Under the pieces are notes generated by a model. It was not told where the DNA came from. It saw only the letters and a program-made list of their open reading frames with translations, and did not search any database. Shown here one piece after another: positions 7,424 through 14,661 of a DNA stretch of 33,074 bases (within the stretch, counting starts at the first letter, position 1; the number at the start of each line of letters is the position of its first letter). The position numbers and the translations under genes were made by a program. The stretch is from Bacteroidota bacterium. Its GTDB lineage: Bacteria > Bacteroidota > Bacteroidia > Chitinophagales > Chitinophagaceae. The DNA is taken from the NCBI GenBank assembly GCA_018267615.1, contig JAFDYD010000031.1:97756-130829 (forward strand), written 5' to 3'.

Positions 7424-8035
7424 TTATTTGATCTCCAGTGCCAGCAAACTCTCGTCTTCAATGAAGGCTTCTAATTCATCTCCCACGACACATTCGCCTA
7501 CGCCTGCAGGAGTGCCGGTAAAAATAAGGTCACCAATATTCACAGAAAAATAAGTGGAGATATATGCAACGACTTTATCAAAGTTATTGATCATTAAACC
7601 TGAATTACCTTGCTGCACAAGCTCTTTATTTTTATACAGACAAAAATTAATGTCTTTTTTATTCTTGATATTTTGCAATGGAATCCATTTTCCAACTGCT
7701 GCAGAGTTGTCCCAGGCTTTTGCTTTTTCCCAAGGCAATCCTTTTTCCTTCAATTCATTTTGAATATCTCTGGCAGTAAAATCTATTCCTACAGATACCG
7801 CGTCGTAATATTTGCTGGCAAATCTGTCCTGTATATATTTACCATTCTTTGATACACGCAATACCAACTCGCATTCGTAATGCAATTCATTTGTAAATTC
7901 AGGATAATAGAATGGAGTATGAGCCTGAAGCAATGCACTCTTGGGCTTCATAAAAATAATGGGCTCATCGGGAACTTCATTATTAAGTTCAGCTGCGTGA
8001 GCAGCATAGTTACGACCAACACAGAATATTTTCAT
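7424..8035 (-). CDS. Fumarylacetoacetate hydrolase family protein (acylpyruvase/isomerase-like)
   Basis: A 203-residue single-domain FAH-fold enzyme beginning MKIFCVGRNYAAHAAE. A TTG two codons upstream is possible, but the ATG at 8035 fits the family start. Family landmarks include GRNY near the N terminus, PIIFMKPKSAL, the metal-binding EXE (ECELVLRV), GIDFTARDIQ, the catalytic-lid Lys in KGLPWEKAKAWDNSAAVG, and the C-terminal GDLIFTGTPAGVG. Such proteins hydrolyse acylpyruvates, decarboxylate oxaloacetate or act in aromatic catabolism. Substrate is not predictable and no catabolic cluster surrounds it. The length is typical of the short YcgM/FAHD1 type. Confidence 0.92.
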   Translation of the reverse strand: MKIFCVGRNYAAHAAELNNEVPDEPIIFMKPKSALLQAHTPFYYPEFTNELHYECELVLRVSKNGKYIQDRFASKYYDAVSVGIDFTARDIQNELKEKGLPWEKAKAWDNSAAVGKWIPLQNIKNKKDINFCLYKNKELVQQGNSGLMINNFDKVVAYISTYFSVNIGDLIFTGTPAGVGECVVGDELEAFIEDESLLALEIK

Positions 8036-8193
8036 ATTCAATAAGGGTTTAAATAGAAAATTCTAATAGTTTTCAAAAAAGCCTGAAGAGGCCCCAGGTA
8101 CTGTCATAGGTTATTGAATATCAAAATAACTGACCGCAAAGCAGTTAAGTAGCTATAAATAATTCTGCTAAAATAAAGATTCCCGCTTACAAA

Positions 8194-8772
8194 TCATAAC
8201 GTTATCTCTAATTTATTGTATTGATTCATAGTCCATTCTATACCCATCGTCACAAAACTCTCAATCAATTCGACAGATTTTTCAATTTTCAGTTTAACTA
8301 GCGGAAACTCTAATTGGTTCCATCTACCTAAAACATAGTCTACCTGTCTACCTTTTGGAAAATCGTTGCCTACACCAAATCGAAGCCTTGGATATGCTGT
8401 TGTGTTGAGCGCTTCCTGTACACTTTTTAACCCGTTATGGCCTGCGTCACTGCCAGTAGGCCGGAGTCGAAGTTTTGTAATTGGCAAAGCTATATCGTCA
8501 GCGATAACAAGTATACGTTCAACAGAAATTTTTTTTTTGTCCATCCAATATTTTATAGCCCTTCCACTAAGATTTACATAAGTAGTCGGTTTGATGCAAA
8601 TCAAAGTAGCGCCTTTCCACTTGATTTCTGAGACTGATGCAAGTCGCTCCAATGTAAAAGAGCCACCATGTTTTTGTACCAACGCATCTGCGATATCAAA
8701 TCCAATATTATGGCGTGTACCTGCATATTCCGGACCAATATTTCCGATACCCACAATTAAAAAGACAGACAT
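8194..8772 (-). CDS. pth: Peptidyl-tRNA hydrolase
   Basis: A 192-residue product that releases peptidyl-tRNA stalled after premature termination. The family core is clear: FLIVGIGNIGPEY, then TRHNIGF with catalytic His21 and Asn11, ICIKPTTYVNLSGRA, the catalytic Asp in VIADDIALP, and the GSDAGHNGLKS loop, then RFGVGND. The frame can be extended to a TTG at 8781, but this lies inside the putative -7 element, so the ATG at 8772 is preferred. It follows rplY, but a strong terminator separates them, and its own -7 element sits 6 nt before the ATG. Confidence 0.95.
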   Translation of the reverse strand: MSVFLIVGIGNIGPEYAGTRHNIGFDIADALVQKHGGSFTLERLASVSEIKWKGATLICIKPTTYVNLSGRAIKYWMDKKKISVERILVIADDIALPITKLRLRPTGSDAGHNGLKSVQEALNTTAYPRLRFGVGNDFPKGRQVDYVLGRWNQLEFPLVKLKIEKSVELIESFVTMGIEWTMNQYNKLEITL

Positions 8773-8778
8773 AAATAT

Positions 8779-8786
8779 CAAAAATA
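8779..8786 (-). promoter_or_regulatory. Possible -7 promoter element of pth (leaderless geometry)
   Basis: The minus strand reads TATTTTTG, ending 6 nt before the pth ATG. A clear -33 TTG is not seen at the expected 19-22 nt distance. It lies between the rplY terminator and pth, where a separate promoter is expected. Confidence 0.4.
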
Positions 8787-8816
8787 AATGAATTTACAGA
8801 ACATACTGCATTGCAT

Positions 8817-8847
8817 AAAAAAAAGCCCGGTGTTGAAATAACCGGGC
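8817..8847 (-). terminator. Rho-independent terminator after rplY
   Basis: On the minus strand, GCCCGGT, a 9-nt loop, ACCGGGC, then eight T. The perfect GC-rich 7-bp stem plus U tract makes this one of the clearest terminators in the window. It ends the prs-rplY transcript. Confidence 0.92.
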
Positions 8848-8871
8848 CTATCGATAAAATTTTGAAAAAAA

Positions 8872-9525
8872 TTATTTCTTTTCTTTTCCTTTTTCAGCAG
8901 CGGCAGCAGCTGGAGCAGCGGCCGGTGCAGCAGCACCTGCAGCAGGAGCGCCTGCGCCTGGAGCTGTTTCTTCCTGTTTCAATTCACGCGTCAATACAAC
9001 AGAAGCGATCGGAATACGTGGAGAATTTAAAATTTCGTAGTGATCAACTTTTACGTCCTCTACGCGAACGTTACCGTTCAATTCAAGATTTGTAAGATCA
9101 ACCTCGATATTTTCCCTAAGGTATTTTGGAAGTGTTTTTACCTTAAGTGCTTTCATTTTTGAGATTAATTTGCCACCATCTTTTACGCCGGCAGCAGTTC
9201 CAGTGAATTTAAGAGGAATAGTTGCAATCACTTTTTTGTCTTCGACCAATTCCATTAAATCCACATGGTTTAATTGATCGTTTACTTTGTCGAATTGCAA
9301 ATCCTTAAGAATGCATCTGTAAGATTTTCCGTTCAACTTAACTTCAGCAAACTGAAAATTTGGTGTATATACCAGTGCCTTGAAAGAAGTTAATGGAGCC
9401 GAAAAATTTACTTCCTGCGCACCCCCGTAAATTACACCGGGCACTTTACCCTCAGAGCGAAGTTGGCGGGCGGCTTGTTTGCCTATTTCGGTCCTGAGTT
9501 GTCCTTCGATTGTAATTGTTTTCAT
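8872..9525 (-). CDS. rplY: Ribosomal protein bL25, long CTC-type form
   Basis: A 217-residue 5S-rRNA-binding ribosomal protein. The N-terminal L25 domain (about 1-92) shows GKQAARQLRSEGKVPGVIYGG and YRCILKDLQFDKVNDQLNHVDLMEL. The C-terminal TL5/CTC domain (about 93-185) follows. The last 30 residues are a low-complexity Ala/Pro/Gly tail ending in Lys/Glu, common in Bacteroidota members. It lies 53 nt downstream of prs on the same strand, a widely conserved neighbour order (prs, rplY, pth), and is followed by a strong terminator. Confidence 0.96.
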   Translation of the reverse strand: MKTITIEGQLRTEIGKQAARQLRSEGKVPGVIYGGAQEVNFSAPLTSFKALVYTPNFQFAEVKLNGKSYRCILKDLQFDKVNDQLNHVDLMELVEDKKVIATIPLKFTGTAAGVKDGGKLISKMKALKVKTLPKYLRENIEVDLTNLELNGNVRVEDVKVDHYEILNSPRIPIASVVLTRELKQEETAPGAGAPAAGAAAPAAAPAAAAAEKGKEKK

Positions 9526-9578
9526 CTTATTTTGAGTTATTAATTACGCTGCTTCGAAAATCATTCTGCATTTTGAAA

Positions 9579-10529
9579 TTATTTATTTCTCAATTGCGAA
9601 TGAATAAATAAACCTGTGATACTTCTGTTTTCCCAAGCATTCCTGATAGCAACCGCAAAAAGTTCTGCAACGCTCAGTACTTTTATCTTCGGACTTTTTT
9701 TGCGCATTGGAATCGTATCACAAACTACTAATTCTTCCAATGCACTATTTTCTATATTCTCGTACGCCTTACCACTTAATACCGGATGCGTACACAGTGC
9801 TCTTACACTTCTCGCACCTTTCTCTTTAAGTAACCCTGCGGATTTTGCCAAAGTTCCTCCGGTGTCACATATGTCATCGATCAAGACAACATCCCTGTCA
9901 ACAACATCTCCAATCACAACCATGCTTGCAATCTCATTTGCTCTTTTTCTGTGTTTGTCACAAATCACCATTTCAGCATTGAAATAAGATGCGATTTCAC
10001 GGATACGATTGGCACTTCCCACATCGGGGGCCGCAAAGGTAAGGTTTTCCAGTTTAAGTTGCTCTATGTAAGGAATAAAAATGGCGGAGCTGTCCAAATG
10101 ATCCACAGGAATATCAAAGTAGCCTTGTATTTGAGGAGCATGCAGGTCCATGGTAACGATGCGATCGGCGCCAGCTGCAACTAACATATTGGCCACCAGC
10201 TTCGAGCCAATAGCAACGCGCGGTTTATCTTTTCGATCCTGGCGGGCATATCCGTAGTAAGGAATAACGGCTACCACTTTGTAAGCTGAGGCACGGCGGG
10301 CAGCATCAATCATCAGGAGCAATTCAAGCAAATTTTCAGCAGGGGCGAAAGTACTCTGAACCAGAAATACCATGTCGCCTCTGATACTTTCGTCAAAAAC
10401 AGGTTGAATTTCTCCATCGCTAAAATGTTGAATAGTTATTTTTCCGAACTCAGTGCCGAATTGACGAGAAATCTTTTCGGCAAGATATTGTGAGCCGGTA
10501 CCTGAAAATATCTTGGCTGTAGATTGCAT
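9579..10529 (-). CDS. prs: Ribose-phosphate pyrophosphokinase
   Basis: A 316-residue class I PRPP synthetase: ribose 5-phosphate plus ATP gives PRPP for purine, pyrimidine, NAD, His and Trp synthesis. Motifs: FSDGE near the N terminus (36-40), the flexible-loop PYYGYARQDRK (90-100), the catalytic His region MDLHAPQIQGYF (His130), and the PRPP-binding loop VVLIDDICDTGGT (214-226). Full length, no defects. First gene of the prs-rplY unit; a degenerate TA-rich promoter may lie just upstream, but I could not settle it. Confidence 0.97.
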   Translation of the reverse strand: MQSTAKIFSGTGSQYLAEKISRQFGTEFGKITIQHFSDGEIQPVFDESIRGDMVFLVQSTFAPAENLLELLLMIDAARRASAYKVVAVIPYYGYARQDRKDKPRVAIGSKLVANMLVAAGADRIVTMDLHAPQIQGYFDIPVDHLDSSAIFIPYIEQLKLENLTFAAPDVGSANRIREIASYFNAEMVICDKHRKRANEIASMVVIGDVVDRDVVLIDDICDTGGTLAKSAGLLKEKGARSVRALCTHPVLSGKAYENIENSALEELVVCDTIPMRKKSPKIKVLSVAELFAVAIRNAWENRSITGLFIHSQLRNK

Positions 10530-10604
10530 AAAAAAATGTGTGCAGCGAAGATATAACCGAAAAAGAATAGCTAATAATTAAGATGGCAAAAATTATCAAC
10601 CAAC

Positions 10605-10620
10605 CCATGTGAATACATGG
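10605..10620. other. Small perfect hairpin in the prs upstream region
   Basis: CCATGT-GAAT-ACATGG, a 6-bp stem with a GNAA-like 4-nt loop. On the minus strand a weakly T-rich stretch follows (GTTGGTTGATAATTTTT), so it may be a weak terminator for the 65-residue gene upstream. Evidence is only the inverted repeat. Confidence 0.3.
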
Positions 10621-10669
10621 CATTTTCCGGTAAAAAATTTCAGGCGTTTTGCTGAATGATGGTCAGTGG

Positions 10670-10867
10670 TTATTTTATAGAAGCCAAGACCTGTTTTCCA
10701 ACACTCTTTTCAGTAAGATTTTGTTTCGCTGGCGTTTTGCTATTCACAACATAAAAAATAGAAGAGCAAACGAAAATTGAAAAAAACAATGCTACGAAAT
10801 ACATACCAACACAAAAAAGGAATGATTGCCAGCCGCCAATTGCGGAGAGAGTGGTTTTTGCTTTCAT
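10670..10867 (-). CDS. Small single-pass membrane protein, function unknown
   Basis: 65 residues starting MKAKTTLS. It has a short polar N terminus, one long hydrophobic segment (about 14-42, FLFCVGMYFVALFFSIFVCSSIFYVV) and a basic/polar tail with KTPAKQNLTEK. It is divergent from radC and upstream of prs. No family is recognised. The membrane segment and absence of a competing frame support a real gene, but shortness limits certainty. Confidence 0.5.
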   Translation of the reverse strand: MKAKTTLSAIGGWQSFLFCVGMYFVALFFSIFVCSSIFYVVNSKTPAKQNLTEKSVGKQVLASIK

Positions 10868-10959
10868 TTGGACTTTAATTTAGTTTTTCAAAAGGGTTTA
10901 CGGTACATTATTAAATGGTATAACCAATACTAAAATCGAAATATACCACTAATAGGATA

Positions 10960-10990
10960 TTGATAGAGCTAAAAATAAGAACTAACCTTG
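10960..10990 (+). promoter_or_regulatory. Promoter of radC with near-leaderless geometry
   Basis: TTG (10960-10962), a 20-nt spacer, then TAACCTTG (10983-10990; one mismatch to TAnnTTTG), ending 4 nt before the ATG at 10995. The predicted transcription start falls at or next to the start codon. Confidence 0.5.
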
Positions 10991-10994
10991 AGTG

Positions 10995-11687
10995 ATGCAA
11001 GCGGAAAAATACTCAATCAAGGAATGGGCAAAGGATGAGCGCCCACGTGAAAAATTACTTAGTAAAAGTCCGATCGCACTGAGTGATTCCGAATTATTGG
11101 CGATTCTCATCAATAGCGGCACAACGGATAAAAGTGCTGTTGAATTGTCGAAGGAGTTGCTCCGGGTAGCGGATAATAACCTAAATGAATTGGCAAAATT
11201 GTCAGTCAGGGAGTTCATGAAAGTAAAAGGCATCGGGGAAGCTAAAGCCGTTTCTATTGCGGCTGCATTGGAGCTGGGACGAAGACGACAATTCATGAAA
11301 CCTTTGGAAAAAACCATCGTAAATGACAGTCGAGAAGTAGCCGGTTACTTACAAACCATGCTACAGGATTTTCGGATGGAAGTATTTGCAGTAGTGTTTT
11401 TAAACCGCGCCAACAAAATCAACCATTTTGAAATCATTAGCCAGGGCGGCATTACGGGAACTGTAGCAGATCCAAGAATCATATTAAAAAAAGCACTCGA
11501 GGAAGATGCTGTAAATATTATTCTTTGCCACAACCATCCTTCAGGAAATCTACAACCCAGCCACGCCGATGAAGAGCTTACTTCCAAAATAAAAGAAGCC
11601 GCGAAATATTTTGATATAAAAGTGATGGATCACATCATAGTAAGTGACGAAGGATATTTCAGTTTTGCTGACGAAGGAATCATTTAA
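10995..11687 (+). CDS. radC: RadC-family JAB/MPN domain protein
   Basis: A 230-residue protein with an N-terminal helix-hairpin-helix-like UPF0758 domain (SIKEWAKDERPREKLL, LSDSELLAILINSGT, VKGIGEAKAVSI) and a C-terminal JAMM metalloprotease-like domain (EVFAVVFLNRANKI, then HNHPSGNLQPSHAD with the zinc ligands). A GTG one codon upstream could also start it, but the ATG at 10995 is favoured. Long annotated as DNA repair, its biochemical role is unsettled. It converges with the DUF3467 gene, with 16 nt between the stops. Confidence 0.95.
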   Translation: MQAEKYSIKEWAKDERPREKLLSKSPIALSDSELLAILINSGTTDKSAVELSKELLRVADNNLNELAKLSVREFMKVKGIGEAKAVSIAAALELGRRRQFMKPLEKTIVNDSREVAGYLQTMLQDFRMEVFAVVFLNRANKINHFEIISQGGITGTVADPRIILKKALEEDAVNIILCHNHPSGNLQPSHADEELTSKIKEAAKYFDIKVMDHIIVSDEGYFSFADEGII

Positions 11688-11703
11688 AAAATACTTTCAG
11701 CAA

Positions 11704-12015
11704 TTACGCCTGTGCAGTTGGCCCTCCAAAATTCATAGGAAGCTGCACTTCTTCCAAATCCTGAATTTTTCCGTTCGCAGTTTCGAACCGCGCGATATTT
11801 TCGGTAAGCGCTTTCATAAATCTCTTTGCATGTTGAGGCGTAAAAATTATCCTCGACTTTACTTTGCTTTTGGGCGTGCCGGGCATCACATTTACAAAAT
11901 CAATTACGAACTCAGCGTGACTATGCGTAATAATTGCAAGATTGGCATATTCACCTTCCGCTACTTCTTCACTGATTTCAATATTTAATTGATTATTGGG
12001 TTGCTGATCGGCCAT
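11704..12015 (-). CDS. DUF3467 family protein
   Basis: A 103-residue soluble protein starting MADQQPNNQLNIEI. An upstream extension to 12060 would run through the terminator hairpin of the DUF1735 gene, so the ATG at 12015 is chosen. Family features: EEVAEGEYANLAIITHSHAEFVIDF near the N terminus, VMPGTPKSKVKSRI and PQHAKRFMKALTENI. DUF3467 proteins are common in Bacteroidota and have no assigned function; the sequence offers no active site. A TATTTTTG -7 element lies at 12031-12038, 15 nt before the ATG. Confidence 0.88.
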   Translation of the reverse strand: MADQQPNNQLNIEISEEVAEGEYANLAIITHSHAEFVIDFVNVMPGTPKSKVKSRIIFTPQHAKRFMKALTENIARFETANGKIQDLEEVQLPMNFGGPTAQA

Positions 12016-12030
12016 AATTATATTTTTTTG

Positions 12031-12038
12031 CAAAAATA
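12031..12038 (-). promoter_or_regulatory. -7 promoter element of the DUF3467 gene
   Basis: The minus strand reads TATTTTTG, followed by an A-rich 15-nt stretch and the ATG. The region where a -33 would lie overlaps the terminator hairpin of the preceding operon, so the promoter is packed tightly behind that terminator. Confidence 0.45.
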
Positions 12039-12044
12039 GGGAAA

Positions 12045-12075
12045 TAAAAAGGCTGCGCATATTGATGCGCAGCCT
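12045..12075 (-). terminator. Terminator of the SusC-SusD-DUF1735 operon
   Basis: On the minus strand a perfect 11-bp stem AGGCTGCGCAT/ATGCGCAGCCT with a 4-nt loop is followed by TTTTT. It begins 24 nt after the DUF1735 stop. Confidence 0.9.
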
Positions 12076-12098
12076 ATAAAATTTATTAAGATCTACAA

Positions 12099-13073
12099 TT
12101 ATCTTGATCCAACATAAACCAGCGTATCGTAGAGGAACTGGTTTGGCCTTCCATTTTGTTTCATGATATATGCAACATAGATTGTCTTTGTTGCGGGATC
12201 ATATCTGCTATCTGTAATAGCAGGATTTAATTGGAACGCTCTTCCTCTTCCATCATCTGGTGCATTATTATATACACTTGTCACCAGGTTCGTTGCAGGA
12301 TCAAATACAAATCTTGGTTCGGTAGCTCCGAATACAGTAATTCCACCTCCGGGAGTGAATGCTGGCTGCAAAGTTCCACCCTGTGTTGTAGAAATGCCAT
12401 TGCTAGACGAGCCCGTTGTCACGAAGGAAATTGCATTAGGCCAATCGTTTGTTTCACCGTCTGCAATTCCATATGCAGCCCAACCAACTTGTTTTTGTCT
12501 GAGAGAATACAAACCATCATACGCATTTTTGATACCTACTGCAGATATACCATCTTTCAAATTTCCGCTAATTGTGTAACCCTGCTTGTCAATACTGCTA
12601 ATCGTAAATGGAAAAGCATAATCAACACCGATATAATTTGCAGGGTTAAATGTGAGCTGTAAATAACCTGTATGCTGGCCCTTCGGAATTGTTACTACGC
12701 CGCCATTACTCAAAGTATATAAAGACGGATCAGGAATCGCATAGTCAGTTCCGTTATTATTATTATAATCGTCGAGTAATGTCTGATTCAGTGTCAATGT
12801 TACCTGTATGTCTTCAGAAGCAGGATCATTCGTCGCGAGGTTAACAGGAACCAGATTTATAGTGGTGTCCTTGTTTGAAAGGTCAAAAGATTGAGCGAGA
12901 AAATTGTCGGTACTTGAAGCCGTCAATTTAATTTCCACAGGTTTTATGGCCGCCCCTGTATTGTGGACAGATTGAATTTGTCCGTTATCAAATTCTTTAT
13001 CTTTTAAGCAACCAACTGCTGAAACAGAAATAGCTGATATCAAGATTAAAGATTTTTTTATGTTCAATTTCAT
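12099..13073 (-). CDS. DUF1735-domain surface lipoprotein of the Sus-like operon
   Basis: A 324-residue lipoprotein. The signal peptide ends AVGC (Cys22), followed by Leu-Lys-Asp-Lys-Glu, an acidic context that fits the Bacteroidota surface-export signal. The N-terminal half is a DUF1735-type beta-sandwich (VNLATNDPASEDIQVTLTLN, YTLSNGGVVTIPKGQHTGYLQLTF). The C-terminal half (about 180-324, from NAYDGLYSLRQKQVGW) looks like a second beta-rich domain with RFVFDPATNLVTSVYN. Such proteins accompany SusC/SusD and are thought to bind the transported ligand at the surface. It starts 47 nt after the SusD-like stop and ends the operon. Confidence 0.85.
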   Translation of the reverse strand: MKLNIKKSLILISAISVSAVGCLKDKEFDNGQIQSVHNTGAAIKPVEIKLTASSTDNFLAQSFDLSNKDTTINLVPVNLATNDPASEDIQVTLTLNQTLLDDYNNNNGTDYAIPDPSLYTLSNGGVVTIPKGQHTGYLQLTFNPANYIGVDYAFPFTISSIDKQGYTISGNLKDGISAVGIKNAYDGLYSLRQKQVGWAAYGIADGETNDWPNAISFVTTGSSSNGISTTQGGTLQPAFTPGGGITVFGATEPRFVFDPATNLVTSVYNNAPDDGRGRAFQLNPAITDSRYDPATKTIYVAYIMKQNGRPNQFLYDTLVYVGSR

Positions 13074-13120
13074 ATTTTAATTTTTACTTTTTAACTGAAA
13101 TAAAGTATCAACTATTTTTA

Positions 13121-14638
13121 TTAAGGTTCCCAAAATATTTTGGTTGAAAACGGATCGATGGTTCCTTCTTTCAATACATTATCAGAGTTGGTTGTGTATT
13201 CGCTTTGAGGATACAACAATCGCAAAGGAAGTGTATTTGCAACGCGGCTCGGATTTACTGAAATATAACCAGCAGGCAGGAAATTCAATCTGCGTTGGTC
13301 AGCATATGATTCAGCAGGATCGAGACCAGTATTAGCAATATATTTCTGGAAAGCAATAAATTTTGCCTGTTCCAATGGAGTTGCCCCCGCGTTGGCCCAA
13401 TCAGCTGTTGGGTTATTGGTGAGATAATTAATTGCTTCTGTATTAGGATCAGGAACGCCCGTCCAAACAAAAGACTCCATCACAGCTTCGTTATAAGCAG
13501 TCTGTGCATCACCCGGCATCCATCCTCTTGCAATTGCTTCAGCTTTTAGAAACAAACTTTCAAACGAAGTCATGATCCATTGATTTTGTGCTGGACTTCC
13601 AATCAAAGCGGGACCGAAGTAAGAGCTTTTATTACCAGGATTAAGATTTCCAGGTTCGTCACCGTAAGTATTTCCAACATAATTTCCGCTGACGTCTGTG
13701 AAGAATCGTGCAATTCTCGGATCATTGTTCGTCGTCAAAATATTAATGATATAGTCATTGGCATTTGTTGAAGAAGTAGCAATAACACCGGTTGGCGTAA
13801 ATCCGTAATTAGCATAGAAAGGAGACTGTTTGTTAACGTCATTGACATAACCTGGATTTACACTCACAGTTTCTCCTGCTCCCAATACACCGCCGTTAGA
13901 ATTAATCTTAGCGATTTCTGAACTTGGATCGAAACCACTTACTTCAGACTGACGAATAAGCAATCTGAGCTTTATTGTATTTGCTAATTTGATCCACAAA
14001 CCAGCATCTCCGCCATTTACAATATCAACTTTTTTAAACGCAGATGCAACGGGTTGTCCAAAATAAGTAATTGCACTATCCAATTTCTTTTGAAGATCAC
14101 TGTAGATAGCTTGTGCATCATCGTATGCAGGCCTGGTAGTTTGTTGAACATCGAAAGCCTGAGAATATGGAATGTTGCCAAAAAGATCTACAAGTTCTTG
14201 CCACATTTTTGCGGACAAAATCATTGATGCCGCAGCTACTGCTGTATCTCCTGCTGCCAATCCCTTAACCTGTGCCTGATGGAAATCAAAAAGAATTCCA
14301 TAACGGGTCTGGAATAAATTATCTGCAAAAGTAAAATCGATGTTATAAGATGTCTCAGTATTGTCTCTGGCGAAATCACCATTTGATGACATATATCCAA
14401 CCCAATCCTGCGCAAATTGCATTGTTGTTTTTGCGCCGGCACCGTTTGCCCTTGAACCTGCTACTGACACAGCACCATCGGCCTCAGCAGCATTAGGGAA
14501 TATCAACTCAGCGGTTACGTTGTCGTCCGTAACTCGGTTTGGATCCTGGTTGACATCAAGAAAATCTTTTTTACAGCCTGTCAGTACAACTCCGACTGAC
14601 AACGATATAATTAGAAATTTTTTATTTATCTGTCTCAT
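13121..14638 (-). CDS. SusD/RagB-like outer-membrane nutrient-binding lipoprotein (SusD-like_2 type)
   Basis: A 505-residue lipoprotein with signal peptide and lipobox LTGC (Cys22), then KKDFLDVNQDPN, the usual opening of the SusD-like_2 group. Helical TPR-like segments (for example MILSAKMWQELVDLFGNIPYSQAF and AIYSDLQKKLDSAITYF) and the late SFESLFLKAEAIARGW, AYNEAVMESF and FIAFQKYIANTG are characteristic. It forms the lid of the SusC channel and delivers ligand to it. It lies 23 nt downstream of the susC-like gene. The ligand is unknown, as no glycoside hydrolase, sulfatase or peptidase is adjacent. Confidence 0.93.
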   Translation of the reverse strand: MRQINKKFLIISLSVGVVLTGCKKDFLDVNQDPNRVTDDNVTAELIFPNAAEADGAVSVAGSRANGAGAKTTMQFAQDWVGYMSSNGDFARDNTETSYNIDFTFADNLFQTRYGILFDFHQAQVKGLAAGDTAVAAASMILSAKMWQELVDLFGNIPYSQAFDVQQTTRPAYDDAQAIYSDLQKKLDSAITYFGQPVASAFKKVDIVNGGDAGLWIKLANTIKLRLLIRQSEVSGFDPSSEIAKINSNGGVLGAGETVSVNPGYVNDVNKQSPFYANYGFTPTGVIATSSTNANDYIINILTTNNDPRIARFFTDVSGNYVGNTYGDEPGNLNPGNKSSYFGPALIGSPAQNQWIMTSFESLFLKAEAIARGWMPGDAQTAYNEAVMESFVWTGVPDPNTEAINYLTNNPTADWANAGATPLEQAKFIAFQKYIANTGLDPAESYADQRRLNFLPAGYISVNPSRVANTLPLRLLYPQSEYTTNSDNVLKEGTIDPFSTKIFWEP

Positions 14639-14661
14639 TGAAATTCCTGTTTTAGTGTTAA

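Noticed and set aside
8811..9095. 94-codon plus-strand frame rich in Gln and Arg
   Set aside because: It is the reverse reading of the Ala/Pro-rich tail of rplY and its terminator.
12231..12662. 143-codon plus-strand frame
   Set aside because: Antisense shadow of the DUF1735 lipoprotein gene; Cys/Ser-rich with no coherent domain.
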